From an uncultured Coriobacteriaceae bacterium (lineage in GTDB: Bacteria; Actinomycetota; Coriobacteriia; Coriobacteriales; Eggerthellaceae): DNA of 64,000 bases. Numbering within the stretch: position 1 is the stretch's first letter; each line of letters starts with the position of its first letter. The stretch lies in assembly GCA_949294735.1 (NCBI GenBank), contig CASFII010000006.1, forward strand, positions 124,001 to 188,000. Direction: 5' to 3'. This document shows, in pieces, positions 37,297 to 46,404 of the stretch. A program made the position numbers and the translations under genes. A model generated the notes under the pieces. The model was given only the letters and a program-made list of their open reading frames with translations. It was not told where the DNA came from and ran no database searches.

Positions 37297-38492
37297 TGTT
37301 CTTCACCCCCTTGCCCTAACGGACGAAACGATATAGCAAAACCTGCCTTAATGAGCTTTAAGGATAGTTGGCCTACATCACCTTCGTCGGTCAAAATGAG
37401 ACTTAACACTGCTCGGTCTTCCGTAACGTGGTCGATTTCTATAGATTGGATATTACAACCTACAGAGCTTGCGATGGTTGTCACCTCAGCTACCACGCCC
37501 ATGCGGTTTGTCATGGGGATACGCACTTCAAGCAAATCTTTACTGGAGGGTACCCAGGCGCTCGGCAAGGCACGTCGCGCTTCAGCAGCCTCCCCTAAAA
37601 GCCTCGTCAATTCTTCTTTGTTACCCGATTCTAAAGCTTGAGCAAAGTTGCTTAGAATGTCTGACATTTCGTGGAGCCCCGATGAAAGAGCTTTGGCGTT
37701 ATCGAAAGCAATACCACACCAGAGCTTCGGCGAGCCTGCCGCTACTCTAGTGGTGTCCTTAAAACCGCCGGCAGCAAGACGCATGAGTGATTGTTGCTCG
37801 TCAGCATGTCTGCTCGCTAGCTGCACCAAAGAGGAAGCAACAAAATGAGGGACATGGCTCACAACTGCGATAGCATCATCATGTTCTTCACGCGGAAGTG
37901 AAACCACGCGTGCCCCTAAGCTAGTCACAAATTCGTGCATACGCTGGAAATGTTCAGGAGCAGTGTGAGCGTCCGGGCACAAAATCCAATGAGCACCCTC
38001 AAAAAGGTCTGCACGAGCGGCGTCTATTCCGCTTTTTTCTGACCCTGACATGGGGTGACCCGGAATATAGTTGTCCGGATAAGGCAGCTCTGTTTGAGCA
38101 ACATCCAGAATGTGAGCTTTCGTAGAAATAGTGTCGGTAACAACACCCTTAAAGTCCCAATCTTTAAGATGGGTGAAAATGTCGTCAACTCCAGCTACGG
38201 GTGTTGCAACTATCACCAAATCGCAACGTGTACGTACAAATTCTTCAAAACGTGGGTCTTCTAATCCAGTCGCGCACGTTACCCAACCGCGTTCTTGAGC
38301 TGAAACACGGGTTCTGGAATCGGTATCCACGCCATACACCTCACCAGGATACTTTTGCTTCTTAAGAGCTGCAGCAATACTTGCACCAATAAGTCCTAAC
38401 CCTATGATGGCAAGGTTTTGAAATGCGGGTGCAGATGTAGGTTCTTTAGAAGTTTCATCAGGTAAAGCGGTATTAGTAAGCTGTTCAGACAT
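37293..38492 (-). CDS. tyrA: prephenate dehydrogenase with C-terminal ACT domain
   Basis: Converts prephenate to 4-hydroxyphenylpyruvate for tyrosine. In the 399-residue protein the NAD-binding motif is IIGLGLIGASIAAALK and the active site has GHPMSGSEKSGIDAA. The C-terminal ACT-like domain (from about 325, VRIPMTNRMGVVAEVT) is probably for feedback control. The ATG at 38492 follows GAGGAAGG; the longer open frame contains that site. It overlaps aroA by ATGA. PheA, encoded at 44786, uses the same substrate. Confidence 0.95.
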   Translation of the reverse strand: MSEQLTNTALPDETSKEPTSAPAFQNLAIIGLGLIGASIAAALKKQKYPGEVYGVDTDSRTRVSAQERGWVTCATGLEDPRFEEFVRTRCDLVIVATPVAGVDDIFTHLKDWDFKGVVTDTISTKAHILDVAQTELPYPDNYIPGHPMSGSEKSGIDAARADLFEGAHWILCPDAHTAPEHFQRMHEFVTSLGARVVSLPREEHDDAIAVVSHVPHFVASSLVQLASRHADEQQSLMRLAAGGFKDTTRVAAGSPKLWCGIAFDNAKALSSGLHEMSDILSNFAQALESGNKEELTRLLGEAAEARRALPSAWVPSSKDLLEVRIPMTNRMGVVAEVTTIASSVGCNIQSIEIDHVTEDRAVLSLILTDEGDVGQLSLKLIKAGFAISFRPLGQGGEEQ

Positions 38493-38565
38493 GGCTGCCT
38501 TCCTCATGTTGTACTGGTTGTGCACCGTGCAAATTATGAGCCAAGAAGCCTTTTGCGTCTACGGC

Positions 38566-39372
38566 TTATTGCATGTAACTCCAAAGCAATGCCACTTCTT
38601 GATCAGACAAAAGACGCCAGGAACCTCGTGGCAAACTACCAAGCGTCAGACACCCAAAACTTTCCCTATGGAGTGCCAATACGGGGTGACCTATGGCTGA
38701 AAGCATGCGTTTTACCTGTCGTTTTTTACCTTCATGAAGAACTAAACACACAACCGACTGTTCCGAATTGCCCTTCTTCGCCGCCATTCCTTTGCCCGTA
38801 TGCATGGAAGCGGTTTGCGAAACCTCAAAAAGCTTACGTGCTTTCTGCTCTTCAACGCCACGTACAATCTTCGCCTCTGCGGGCAATGTCATACCGTCGT
38901 CAAGAAGAATTCCTGTACGCAAAGGAGTAAGTTCACTGTCGGAAATCTGACCATCAACTAAGGCAATATAGGTTTTGGGGACATGATTTTTTGGACGCAA
39001 AAGTGCGTGCCCTAATTCCCCATCCGTGGAAAAAAGCAAAAGACCCGTTGTATCTTGATCAAGTCTGCCAATGGGGTAAAGTCCTGGATATTCTTTTTCG
39101 GGCACTAATTCAGAAACTAAGTGGTTGGCGTGTTCATCTTTCATGGACGTCACATATCCCGCAGGCTTATGAAGCATGAGCGTTACGTGCTCAAAAAAGC
39201 CTTCAATACGCTTTCCGTCAACCGTTACTTCATCAACACCAGGCTCTACCTTGGAACCCAAATCTGCAACTAGACCATTCACGCGCACTCTACCAGCACG
39301 TATAAGATCTTCAGAGGCACGCCTGCTTGCAACCCCGCATCGAGCTAGATATTTTTGTAAGCGAACTTCCAT
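38566..39372 (-). CDS. rluB: 23S rRNA pseudouridine synthase, RluB family
   Basis: Modifies the large-subunit rRNA. The 268-residue protein has an N-terminal S4 domain (QKYLARCGVASRRASEDLI), the catalytic aspartate in GRLDQDTTGLLL (about 103) and the HEGKKRQVKRML motif. It is placed after scpB with a one-base stop-start overlap, the normal scpA-scpB-rluB order of Gram-positives. Confidence 0.94.
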   Translation of the reverse strand: MEVRLQKYLARCGVASRRASEDLIRAGRVRVNGLVADLGSKVEPGVDEVTVDGKRIEGFFEHVTLMLHKPAGYVTSMKDEHANHLVSELVPEKEYPGLYPIGRLDQDTTGLLLFSTDGELGHALLRPKNHVPKTYIALVDGQISDSELTPLRTGILLDDGMTLPAEAKIVRGVEEQKARKLFEVSQTASMHTGKGMAAKKGNSEQSVVCLVLHEGKKRQVKRMLSAIGHPVLALHRESFGCLTLGSLPRGSWRLLSDQEVALLWSYMQ

Positions 39373-40172
39373 TACTCTTCGTCAGTTTCAAATTGAAGTT
39401 CATCAAAGTCAATTTTGTCGACCAAACCAAAACTACCCGCCAAAGCGCTCACAAACTTGCGCTGCATTTCATCAGGTGTCTGACCATCACCAGAAACACT
39501 ATCTTCGCCGCTCAATGAGCCTTCAGGAGCAACCTCTTCACTAGGGTTTTTGAGCGGCTCAGCAATACGCAAATGCTCAAGAACGACCGAAACTCCCGTG
39601 GTAGCACTCAGACGTTGCTTGATGAACCGCGCTGTCTCTTCGTCGGGAGCAAAGTCCTCCAGTGGTGGCAAATCTTTAACCGACCGCAAACCAAACTTTT
39701 CTAAAAAGGTTCGAGTAGTTCCGTACAAAACCGGCTGACCGGGCGTGTCCGCCGTTCCTACTTCATGCAGCAAGCCCTTTTCAATGAGCGAATTAATAGA
39801 ACTGTCTGAATTAACCCCGCGAACAGAGGCAACACCCGCTCGGGTTATAGGCTGCCCGTAGGCAATAATTGCCAGTGTTTCCATGGCAGCCTGAGAAAGC
39901 CTTCTGGTATCCCACGAAAGAACATAGCGCTCCAGCAATTCATGATAGGCTGGATGGGTAAATAAGCGCCATCCACCAGCAATTTCACGAAGTTGAATTC
40001 CGCGGTTTTCTTCTTCGAAACGCGCGCGCAAATCAGTAAGCGCACGTTCAACCTCACTTGGTTCAACTTCAAGCATATCTGCCAAAACAAGCGTACTTAC
40101 CGGTTCGTCACTCACAAAAAGAAGTGCTTCCAAAGCACCTGCAAGCTGCTTATCTTCAAGACCAGAAAACAT
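39372..40172 (-). CDS. scpB: segregation and condensation protein B
   Basis: Winged-helix subunit of the SMC-ScpAB condensin. The 266-residue protein has LEALLFVSDEPVST, the LSQAAMETLAIIAYGQPITRA region (broken here for length), SSINSLIEKGLL and GRP-like TRTFLEKFGL. The last 60 residues are acidic and serine-rich, longer than in Bacillus ScpB. It starts two bases after scpA. Confidence 0.95.
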   Translation of the reverse strand: MFSGLEDKQLAGALEALLFVSDEPVSTLVLADMLEVEPSEVERALTDLRARFEEENRGIQLREIAGGWRLFTHPAYHELLERYVLSWDTRRLSQAAMETLAIIAYGQPITRAGVASVRGVNSDSSINSLIEKGLLHEVGTADTPGQPVLYGTTRTFLEKFGLRSVKDLPPLEDFAPDEETARFIKQRLSATTGVSVVLEHLRIAEPLKNPSEEVAPEGSLSGEDSVSGDGQTPDEMQRKFVSALAGSFGLVDKIDFDELQFETDEE

Positions 40173-40174
40173 GG

Positions 40175-40966
40175 TTAATCCTTTTCTACCGAAGTCAGTT
40201 CGTCATCCTCGCCTAAGAACAACTCACCTGAGCCTTCAATAAACGTGATATCGATGTCGCCGAAAGCTTCCTTTTGTTCAAGCTTTACCATCGATCGTTT
40301 ATATAATTCTAAAACTGCCAAAAACGTCACCACAATGAGCGGCGCTTCGGTACGCTCGTCAATGAGCTCGGAAAACATCAGGTGCTTCTTATTCTTAATG
40401 CGTTGATGAATAGCTCGAACATGAACTTCCACTGGGATGGGCTTCGCAGCAATGTGTTCTGCCTCAAGCAAGAATCGTTCACGCCGAGAAAATGCTTGCA
40501 CCGCCAGGTAAGCCAAAGAATCTAGCGTAACGTCCTTCAAGAAATCGGGCATCAAATTCATAAAGCACGCATCGGGACCAAATGGTCTCACCTGCATACG
40601 CGATTCATTTTCGTAACGAGCCCATAGAGCTGCCGCAACGTTTTTGTACTGCTTGTAGGCCAGCAAACGCCCAACCAAGATGTCGCGTGCTTCACTGGGA
40701 GCCAATTCCGCAAGCTCAATTTCTGTTTCGCTTTTTTCGCGAGGAATCAGGCTTTCGGCCTTAATCTCCAAAAGCGTTGACGCCACCAACAGAAAATCGC
40801 TAGCTACATCCAAGTCCAGCGTGCGCATATGACTTAGCTCAGCAAGATATTGGTCTGCAATTTCAGTAATAGAAATGCTTCCGATGTCCACCTTTTGACG
40901 ACTCACTAAATACAAAAGTAAGTCAAAAGGACCTTCGAAGCTTTCTATGCGTACCTTATACGACAT
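40175..40966 (-). CDS. scpA: segregation and condensation protein A
   Basis: Kleisin subunit of the SMC complex. The 263-residue protein begins MSYKVRIESFEGPFDLLLYL, with the conserved FEGPFDLLL motif. DLDVASDFLLVASTLLEIK follows at about 56. The C-terminal winged helix ends in FGDIDITFIEGSG. No smc gene is in the window. It is the upstream member of scpA-scpB-rluB. Confidence 0.95.
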   Translation of the reverse strand: MSYKVRIESFEGPFDLLLYLVSRQKVDIGSISITEIADQYLAELSHMRTLDLDVASDFLLVASTLLEIKAESLIPREKSETEIELAELAPSEARDILVGRLLAYKQYKNVAAALWARYENESRMQVRPFGPDACFMNLMPDFLKDVTLDSLAYLAVQAFSRRERFLLEAEHIAAKPIPVEVHVRAIHQRIKNKKHLMFSELIDERTEAPLIVVTFLAVLELYKRSMVKLEQKEAFGDIDITFIEGSGELFLGEDDELTSVEKD

Positions 40967-40987
40967 ACAAACCTAAAAACATACACT

Positions 40988-41668
40988 CTAAATGGCAAAT
41001 GGGAATATAAGATTCGCCAAATTACCTGCCGTAACATTCAGATACATACCAATGGGATTAACATTGAGAACATAAGGCACCACCACAATGATTATCATAA
41101 AGATAGGAAATGCCCAGCGCTGCAGCTCATAGTATTTGGGAAGATACTTGACGGGAACCAATAAAGCAAAAATTGAGGAACCATCCAAGGGCGGAATGGG
41201 TAAAAGGTTAAAGAACATCAAGTACAGATTAATAAGCGCAAACAGTGGCAAAAAGAGCGTATAGAAATAGACGAACGCCTCATTCGTAAGCACGAGGGTA
41301 AGTGCCGTTGGATACAGTACCCAAGCCAACGCAGCTGCCAGAAGTGCCATTACCAGATTTGCGCACGGACCCGCTAATCCTACAATCACATCCCCCTTAC
41401 GTGGATCCTTAAAATAACGCGGGTTGTAGGGAACGGGTTTAGCGTACCCAAAAATAGGTCCACCCATAGCCATCATACACAAGGGCAAGATGACTGTTCC
41501 GAAAGGATCAAGGTGCTTTAACGGGTTAAGCGAAAGCCGACCCTTGCTCTTCGCGGTAGGATCCCCCAGTTTGTAGGCAGCGTAACCATGCGCCACCTCG
41601 TGAAATACCAAGGCGGGAACAAAGCTCAAAATGCTGCAGAGCAGATATATCAAATAATCGTTCGACAT
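40988..41668 (-). CDS. site-2 protease family (M50) membrane metalloprotease
   Basis: Predicted intramembrane zinc protease. In the 226-residue protein the HEVAHG motif (H23, E24, H27) is in the first helix and LPIPPLDGSS in the later helix supplies the third zinc ligand. It has five or six membrane segments and no PDZ domain, as in the Rip/SpoIVFB-like YwhC group. I chose the ATG at 41668. It has no ribosome site, but a TACACT -10-like box ends eight bases upstream, so the gene may be leaderless. It commonly neighbours scpA. Confidence 0.88.
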   Translation of the reverse strand: MSNDYLIYLLCSILSFVPALVFHEVAHGYAAYKLGDPTAKSKGRLSLNPLKHLDPFGTVILPLCMMAMGGPIFGYAKPVPYNPRYFKDPRKGDVIVGLAGPCANLVMALLAAALAWVLYPTALTLVLTNEAFVYFYTLFLPLFALINLYLMFFNLLPIPPLDGSSIFALLVPVKYLPKYYELQRWAFPIFMIIIVVVPYVLNVNPIGMYLNVTAGNLANLIFPFAI

Positions 41669-41676
41669 AAGCAGGC

Positions 41677-41682
41677 AGTGTA
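41677..41682 (-). promoter_or_regulatory. possible -10 box of a leaderless site-2 protease gene
   Basis: Minus strand TACACT with only eight bases to the A of the ATG at 41668 and no Shine-Dalgarno sequence between. This spacing would place the transcription start at or next to the start codon. Confidence 0.4.
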
Positions 41683-41696
41683 TCACAAACTTCTGT

Positions 41697-42158
41697 TTAA
41701 ACCAGGTTTCCCCAGCCAAGCTGACGCATAGCTTCATACACCCCAATTGCTACTGAATTTGAAAGATTCAAGCTTCGCAATCCCTCACGCATGGGAATAC
41801 GTACACAGGCGTCTTGGTAGGCTTCAATAATCTCTTCGGGAAGACCCTTGCTTTCACGTCCGAAAACCAGAAACGCATCGCTTCCGTACGTTACCTCGGT
41901 ATAGCTTCTTGTAACATGGCCCGTAAACAGATGAAGTTCATCTTTCCCATGAGCCTCAAAGAAATCTTGCACGCACGCCCATCGGACAATCTCAACCTCG
42001 TCCCAATAATCACACCCTGCGCGTGCAAGGTTTTTTTGAGTAAGGCGAAAACCCATTGGTTCTACCAGATGCAGACGCGCACCCACGCAAGCGCAGGTGC
42101 GAGCAATGTTTCCCGTATTTTGTGGAATTTCAGGTTCAACAAGTACAACGTTTAACAT
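41697..42158 (-). CDS. trmL: tRNA (cytidine(34)-2'-O)-methyltransferase
   Basis: SPOUT-family methyltransferase for the wobble base of tRNA-Leu. The 153-residue protein has VEPEIPQNTGNIARTCA at the N-terminus and the knot motifs FGRESKGLPEEI and IPMREGLRSLNLSNSVAI. Length and motifs match TrmL/CspR. It starts three bases after the ABC-F gene stop. Confidence 0.95.
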   Translation of the reverse strand: MLNVVLVEPEIPQNTGNIARTCACVGARLHLVEPMGFRLTQKNLARAGCDYWDEVEIVRWACVQDFFEAHGKDELHLFTGHVTRSYTEVTYGSDAFLVFGRESKGLPEEIIEAYQDACVRIPMREGLRSLNLSNSVAIGVYEAMRQLGWGNLV

Positions 42159-42161
42159 GCG

Positions 42162-44168
42162 TTACTCCTGGTGTTTAGCCAGTTCAGCTTCCATTTCTTC
42201 AGTAAGCATAAACCACTCTTCTTCGGCTGCAGCCAGCCTTTGCTTCAATTCGGCATGCTCGGCAATAGCATCCGAGCTAGCATCTTCTTTGGTGTAAAAA
42301 CTCGAATCAGCCAAAAGCTCCAGCAATTCCGCCATACGCTTGTTGTCGCGCTCCATTTGCGCGTCAAGCTCTGCAATCCGCTTTCGGTGGTGCTTGAGCG
42401 CAGCGTAGGCCTTATTTCGAGCCTCGGCTTCTTTGCGCTTCTGCTCTTTTGTTTTCTTGGCTGAAGGAGCTGGCTTTTCATCTTTGCGATGGTTGTTTAC
42501 TTTTATCACCGTCTTCTGGGGGGCTTCTTTTATCATTTCGTCGACTAAGGACGCATTTGTAGGAGCGTCACCCGCAAGTTGACCGCTTTTGAAAAGATAG
42601 TAGTCATAGTCGCCATCGTAGGAAGTAATCTTTCCTGGTTGCACTTCCACAATTCGGTTCGCAACACTCCGAATAAGATGACGGTCGTGCGTAATAAGTA
42701 AGATAGTTCCTTCAAACTGACGAAGCGCTTGCTCCAGAATGTCAGCTGAAGCAATGTCAAGATGGTTGGTAGGTTCATCAAGACACAGTAAAGGCGCTGG
42801 AGCTACCAGCATTTTTGCAAGTGCAAGCCTGCTTTTTTCGCCACCAGAAAGAACACTTACCCGTTTTTCAACGTCATCACCAACAAACAAAAATGCACCG
42901 AGCAGCGTTCGAACCTGCGAAATATTCCAACCGGGCGCAACCCTATCAAGTTCTTCAAAGACTGTATTTCCGCTATTAAGCTCTTCCAGCTGGTGCTGGG
43001 CGTAGTACGTTTTCGTTACGTGAACACCATACTCTATGGTGCCGGCGTTTGGTTGAAGTACGCCTGCCACCATCTTAAGAAGCGTAGATTTACCAGCGCC
43101 ATTGGGACCAACCAAGGCAACCTTTTGTCCGCGAAACAGCGAAAAATCCTGGCCATCGTACACGGTATTGTCACCAAAACGCTTTACCAGCCCTGTGGCA
43201 CGTACCACCATATCACCTGTTCGTGGTGGCTGCTTGAAATTGAAGTGAACATGTTTCTTTTCATCAGGCACCACGACGCGTTCCATACGCTCAAGCTTTT
43301 TTATGCGATCTTGAACTTGCTTAGCTTTCGTGGGTTTGTAGCGAAACTTCTCAATAAAGGCTTCCATATGTGCAATTTCTTCAGCTTGCTTAGCAGCCAA
43401 CGCACGCAAACGCTCAATGCGCTGTTCTCGTTCGCGTAAATAGGCTGAATAATTGCCCTTATAGAGCACCACTTCGCCGTTGTCGATTTCCGCAACACGA
43501 TCAACCATGTTGTCCATAAATGCGCGGTCGTGGCTTACAACAACCACCGTGCCCACATACCCACGCAAAAATCCTTCAAGCCATTTCACGCTTTCCAAAT
43601 CAAGATGGTTCGTCGGTTCGTCCAAAAGCAACACTTCAGGATTGCGGATAAGAAGCTTTGCAAGCGCAATGCGCATTTGCCAGCCACCAGAAAACTCGGT
43701 AGTGAGCCTGACTAAGTCATGTTCTTTAAAGCCCAGGCCGAAAAGGACGCTTCGTATTTTGGCTTCAATGGTGTAACCGCCCAAGTTTTCGTAAGCATCG
43801 CGCGCGCGTCCACACGCTGCCAGTTGCGCTTCAGTAGGGTTTTCTCCCAGTTCAGACTCGAGTTTCGTAAGATGTTGCTCTGCTTGAAGTATTTCTATCT
43901 GAGAAGACAACACCTCTTCAAAGATGGAACGTTCCTGCATTTCAATAGCTTCTTGCTCCAAATAGCCCACTCGGGCACCTTTAGCAAAAAGTACGCGACC
44001 CGCATCAGCGTCTTCTTCACCCGTGATGATGTTTAACAACGTGGTTTTGCCCGCACCGTTGGGGCCAACCAACGCAAGACGATCGTATTCTTCCAGCTTA
44101 AACGTGACGTCATGGAAGAGAACACGTCCCCCGAATGATTTTGATATGTGTTCAAGTTGTACAATCAT
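42162..44168 (-). CDS. ABC-F family ATP-binding protein
   Basis: Soluble ribosome-associated ATPase with twin ABC domains and no membrane part. The 668-residue protein has Walker [11 protein letters not shown] near 35 and [10 protein letters not shown] near 350. The signatures are FSGGWQMR and LSGGEKSR, with Walker [12 protein letters not shown] and [11 protein letters not shown]. An interdomain linker ([18 protein letters not shown]) and a C-terminal coiled coil (from about 575) are present, as in the Uup/YdiF group. The ATG at 44168 lacks a ribosome site and lies nine bases after an extended -10, so it may be leaderless; a GTG at 44177 is an alternative. An antibiotic-resistance role cannot be inferred. 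Confidence 0.92.
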   Translation of the reverse strand: MIVQLEHISKSFGGRVLFHDVTFKLEEYDRLALVGPNGAGKTTLLNIITGEEDADAGRVLFAKGARVGYLEQEAIEMQERSIFEEVLSSQIEILQAEQHLTKLESELGENPTEAQLAACGRARDAYENLGGYTIEAKIRSVLFGLGFKEHDLVRLTTEFSGGWQMRIALAKLLIRNPEVLLLDEPTNHLDLESVKWLEGFLRGYVGTVVVVSHDRAFMDNMVDRVAEIDNGEVVLYKGNYSAYLREREQRIERLRALAAKQAEEIAHMEAFIEKFRYKPTKAKQVQDRIKKLERMERVVVPDEKKHVHFNFKQPPRTGDMVVRATGLVKRFGDNTVYDGQDFSLFRGQKVALVGPNGAGKSTLLKMVAGVLQPNAGTIEYGVHVTKTYYAQHQLEELNSGNTVFEELDRVAPGWNISQVRTLLGAFLFVGDDVEKRVSVLSGGEKSRLALAKMLVAPAPLLCLDEPTNHLDIASADILEQALRQFEGTILLITHDRHLIRSVANRIVEVQPGKITSYDGDYDYYLFKSGQLAGDAPTNASLVDEMIKEAPQKTVIKVNNHRKDEKPAPSAKKTKEQKRKEAEARNKAYAALKHHRKRIAELDAQMERDNKRMAELLELLADSSFYTKEDASSDAIAEHAELKQRLAAAEEEWFMLTEEMEAELAKHQE

Positions 44169-44177
44169 AGCTGCCAC

Positions 44178-44186
44178 ATAATAGCA
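44178..44186 (-). promoter_or_regulatory. extended -10 promoter of the ABC-F gene
   Basis: Minus strand TGC-TATTAT, placed directly behind the terminator hairpin of the upstream gene and nine bases before the ATG at 44168. Transcription would start zero to three bases before the start codon. Confidence 0.5.
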
Positions 44187-44214
44187 AAACGAGCCCGCAT
44201 CCGCAGGCTCGTTT
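44187..44214 (-). terminator. terminator of the PPOX-fold protein gene
   Basis: Nine-base-pair stem (44187-44195 with 44206-44214) with two further inner pairs after one mismatch. It is followed on the minus strand by a T of the next gene's promoter (TTTTGCTATTAT). It lies 20 bases after the stop. Confidence 0.8.
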
Positions 44215-44234
44215 AAAACTAGCGTATTTAAGGA

Positions 44235-44645
44235 TTACGCAATCCTATCCCCTGCCGTAGGACCAGAAGTGCAGGTATACACTTCAGTTACGTCAATAAA
44301 CAAACCGCCCTTGGCGCGGAATGGCTTACCCTTAGCTTCCAGCTTTGCGTCCGCCCAAGCCTTCAGTTCGGCAAACTCTTCGCCTTCGTTTACATAACGA
44401 GCAGTGCCATACATCTGATACGACGTAGTGTCGTTGCAGAAAGAAATGGCTACCTTTGGATTAGCCATAAAGTTTGCATAGGTCTTTTTGAAGAATTGAT
44501 CAGAAACATAGATGGTTTCTTCATCAATAACCTTCTTCAGAGTTACGGGAACCGCATTGGGCTGCCCTTCCAAAGAAGCAGTTACCACATAGGCAACTTC
44601 CGTGTCATTAAACAAATCAATTACTTCTTGAGGCATCTTGGTCAT
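44235..44645 (-). CDS. pyridoxamine 5'-phosphate oxidase-fold protein
   Basis: Small flavin-binding split-barrel protein of unknown substrate. The 136 residues start MTKMPQEVIDLFNDTEVAYV. They contain VTASLEGQPNAVPV, typical of the PPOX-like family, DQFFKKTYANF and NPKVAISF. A near-terminal VYTCTSGPTAG segment is present. I chose the ATG at 44645, with an AAAGGGGA ribosome site; the longer frame runs through it. It is monocistronic and divergent from pheA. Confidence 0.82.
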   Translation of the reverse strand: MTKMPQEVIDLFNDTEVAYVVTASLEGQPNAVPVTLKKVIDEETIYVSDQFFKKTYANFMANPKVAISFCNDTTSYQMYGTARYVNEGEEFAELKAWADAKLEAKGKPFRAKGGLFIDVTEVYTCTSGPTAGDRIA

Positions 44646-44748
44646 AGTTTCCCCTTTCGTAAGGTTATAACAATAAAAGTATACACCGTCATGAATGAAC
44701 AAGGCTTTCAACACAGCAGAAATGATGCGCTTCTGGCAAATTTCGTAG

Positions 44749-44754
44749 TATACT
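44749..44754 (+). promoter_or_regulatory. -10 box of pheA
   Basis: TATACT, 31 bases upstream of the pheA ATG. The -35 region is weak. Confidence 0.5.
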
Positions 44755-44785
44755 GGGCGCTTATTGACAGCAGAAAGGCGACATC

Positions 44786-45634
44786 ATGGCAGTACAAATT
44801 GCATATCTTGGACCAGCTGGTACGTATTCTGACGAAGCAGCACGCAAGTTCGCAAACAAGCTTAAACTGGTTGACCCAGAGTTCGTAGAATGCACCTCCT
44901 TCGACGAAGTGTTCGACTGCGTTGAACGCGGCAAAACCGAATATGGTGTTGTGGCTAAGGAAAACTCTTTAGAAGGCTCTGTTACTGCCACCCTTGATAA
45001 CTTTGCTCTGAAAAGCAGTGCCAACATCCTGGGGGAGGAAATTATCGACATTCACCATTGCCTGGTTATGCACCCTGAAGCGCGCCTTGAAGATATCACC
45101 ACAGTTGCTTCTCACCTACAAGGCCTGGCGCAATGTCGTCGTTACCTCGCGGAAGTACTGCCGGGAAGAACCACTCTAACCACTTCTTCCACCGCAGAAA
45201 GTGCTCGTTTGGCAGCTGAGAACAAACATATTGCAGGCATTGCTAACAAGTTCGCCGCTGAAATGTATGGTGCCACGGTTCATGAATGCGAAATCGAAGA
45301 CCATTTCGGCAACCAAACCGCCTTTGCTCTCATTGGGCGTCAGGGTCATCCTTCGGTATTTAGCGGGAAACGCTACAAGACGTCTTTAGTACTGTTTTTG
45401 CAGGCTGACCGCGCTGGCACCCTCAATATGATTCTTTCTGAGTTTGCCTTTGCTGGCATTAACCTCAGTCTTATCCAAAGCCGCCCAACTAAGCAAGCTC
45501 TGGGTGACTATATGTTCTTCATTGAATTCGAAGGAACAGTTCACGACCTTGCCGTACAAACAGCTCTAAACTGTCTGCGTCTTAAGCTTCGTGAAGTAAA
45601 GGTTTTAGGAAGCTACCCTGTTTGCGAAGACTAA
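44786..45634 (+). CDS. pheA: prephenate dehydratase
   Basis: Converts prephenate to phenylpyruvate for phenylalanine. The 282-residue protein has IAYLGPAGTYSDEAARKF at the start, the TTSSTAESARLAAEN region, and the substrate-binding DHFGNQTAFALIG. The C-terminal ACT domain is at about 200-275 (GTLNMILSEFAFAGINLS, with IQSRP in place of the common IESRP), for phenylalanine feedback. The chorismate mutase domain is absent, so a separate mutase is expected elsewhere. It is a single plus-strand gene. Confidence 0.96.
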   Translation: MAVQIAYLGPAGTYSDEAARKFANKLKLVDPEFVECTSFDEVFDCVERGKTEYGVVAKENSLEGSVTATLDNFALKSSANILGEEIIDIHHCLVMHPEARLEDITTVASHLQGLAQCRRYLAEVLPGRTTLTTSSTAESARLAAENKHIAGIANKFAAEMYGATVHECEIEDHFGNQTAFALIGRQGHPSVFSGKRYKTSLVLFLQADRAGTLNMILSEFAFAGINLSLIQSRPTKQALGDYMFFIEFEGTVHDLAVQTALNCLRLKLREVKVLGSYPVCED

Positions 45635-45707
45635 CCGTTCGCTTCGCTTCTGAAACAGTGGTTCCCTATGCTAGCTAGCGAATAAACCCAGGCAAGCGGC
45701 CGCTATA

Positions 45708-46313
45708 CTAGAACACCAAAATTCCCAGGTGTTCCAGCAAAATTTTGAAACCAATCAAAATAAGTACTACGCCCCCAACAATAGTTGCGGGGCGTTCAAA
45801 TTTTGCGCCAAAACGGTTTCCCACCGCCACACCAACCAGCGAAAGCACAAACGTAGTAATACCTATGACAGCAGCCGAAGAAACAATTTCTGCTTGCAAA
45901 AAGGCAAAGGTAATCCCCACAGCCAAGGCGTCAATAGATGTTGCTATTGCCAGCATAGTCAGTTCTTTAAAATCAAGGCTTTCTGATGTAGCTGAATATG
46001 TCCCAGCAGGACTTTCTTGGGTGGGCAAGGTTTCCTCTTCTCCAAAGAAGGCCTCGTAGAGCATTTTGCCGCCCACAAAAGCCAACAGCGCGAAAGCAAT
46101 CCAATGATCAACAGGTGTTATAAAGCTCTGAAATTGCGTGCCCAGCGCCCAACCAATAATAGGCATGCCTGCCTGAAATACACCAAAGAAAAGAGCAATT
46201 ATGAACGCATGCTGATAATTGACGCGCTTCATAGCAAGCCCTTTGCAAACGGCTACTGCAAACGCGTCAGCCGACAACCCTACCGCTATGCCCAATAAAA
46301 CTACTAAGTCCAT
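45708..46313 (-). CDS. mntP: manganese efflux pump MntP
   Basis: Exports Mn(II); integral membrane protein of the DUF204/MntP family. The 201 residues form six membrane helices in two repeats. The signature aspartates are in GLSADAFAVAVCKGL and AIATSIDALAVGITFA. A cytoplasmic loop of about 30 residues (EEETLPTQESPAG) lies between the halves. It is downstream of the MutY-like gene by 91 bases, and a nested dyad lies in that gap. Confidence 0.94.
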   Translation of the reverse strand: MDLVVLLGIAVGLSADAFAVAVCKGLAMKRVNYQHAFIIALFFGVFQAGMPIIGWALGTQFQSFITPVDHWIAFALLAFVGGKMLYEAFFGEEETLPTQESPAGTYSATSESLDFKELTMLAIATSIDALAVGITFAFLQAEIVSSAAVIGITTFVLSLVGVAVGNRFGAKFERPATIVGGVVLILIGFKILLEHLGILVF

Positions 46314-46334
46314 ATCTAATAACTACCTGCAATT

Positions 46335-46364
46335 AAGGTTCGAGTTGCAACAACTATGTACCTT
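46335..46364 (-). promoter_or_regulatory. nested inverted repeat upstream of mntP
   Basis: AAGGT and ACCTT outer arms enclose AGTTG-CAA-CAACT (46343-46355). A perfect TTGACA lies on the minus strand at 46368-46373, but no good -10 follows at 16-18 bases. It is a possible operator or small RNA hairpin; the link to manganese control is only positional. Confidence 0.3.
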
Positions 46365-46404
46365 GCCTGTCAAAACCTAAAACGAATAAGAGAACAAGTA
46401 CCCA

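Noticed and set aside
44764..44769. TTGACA just before pheA
   Set aside because: It is only 17 bases before the ATG, so it cannot serve as the -35 of that gene.
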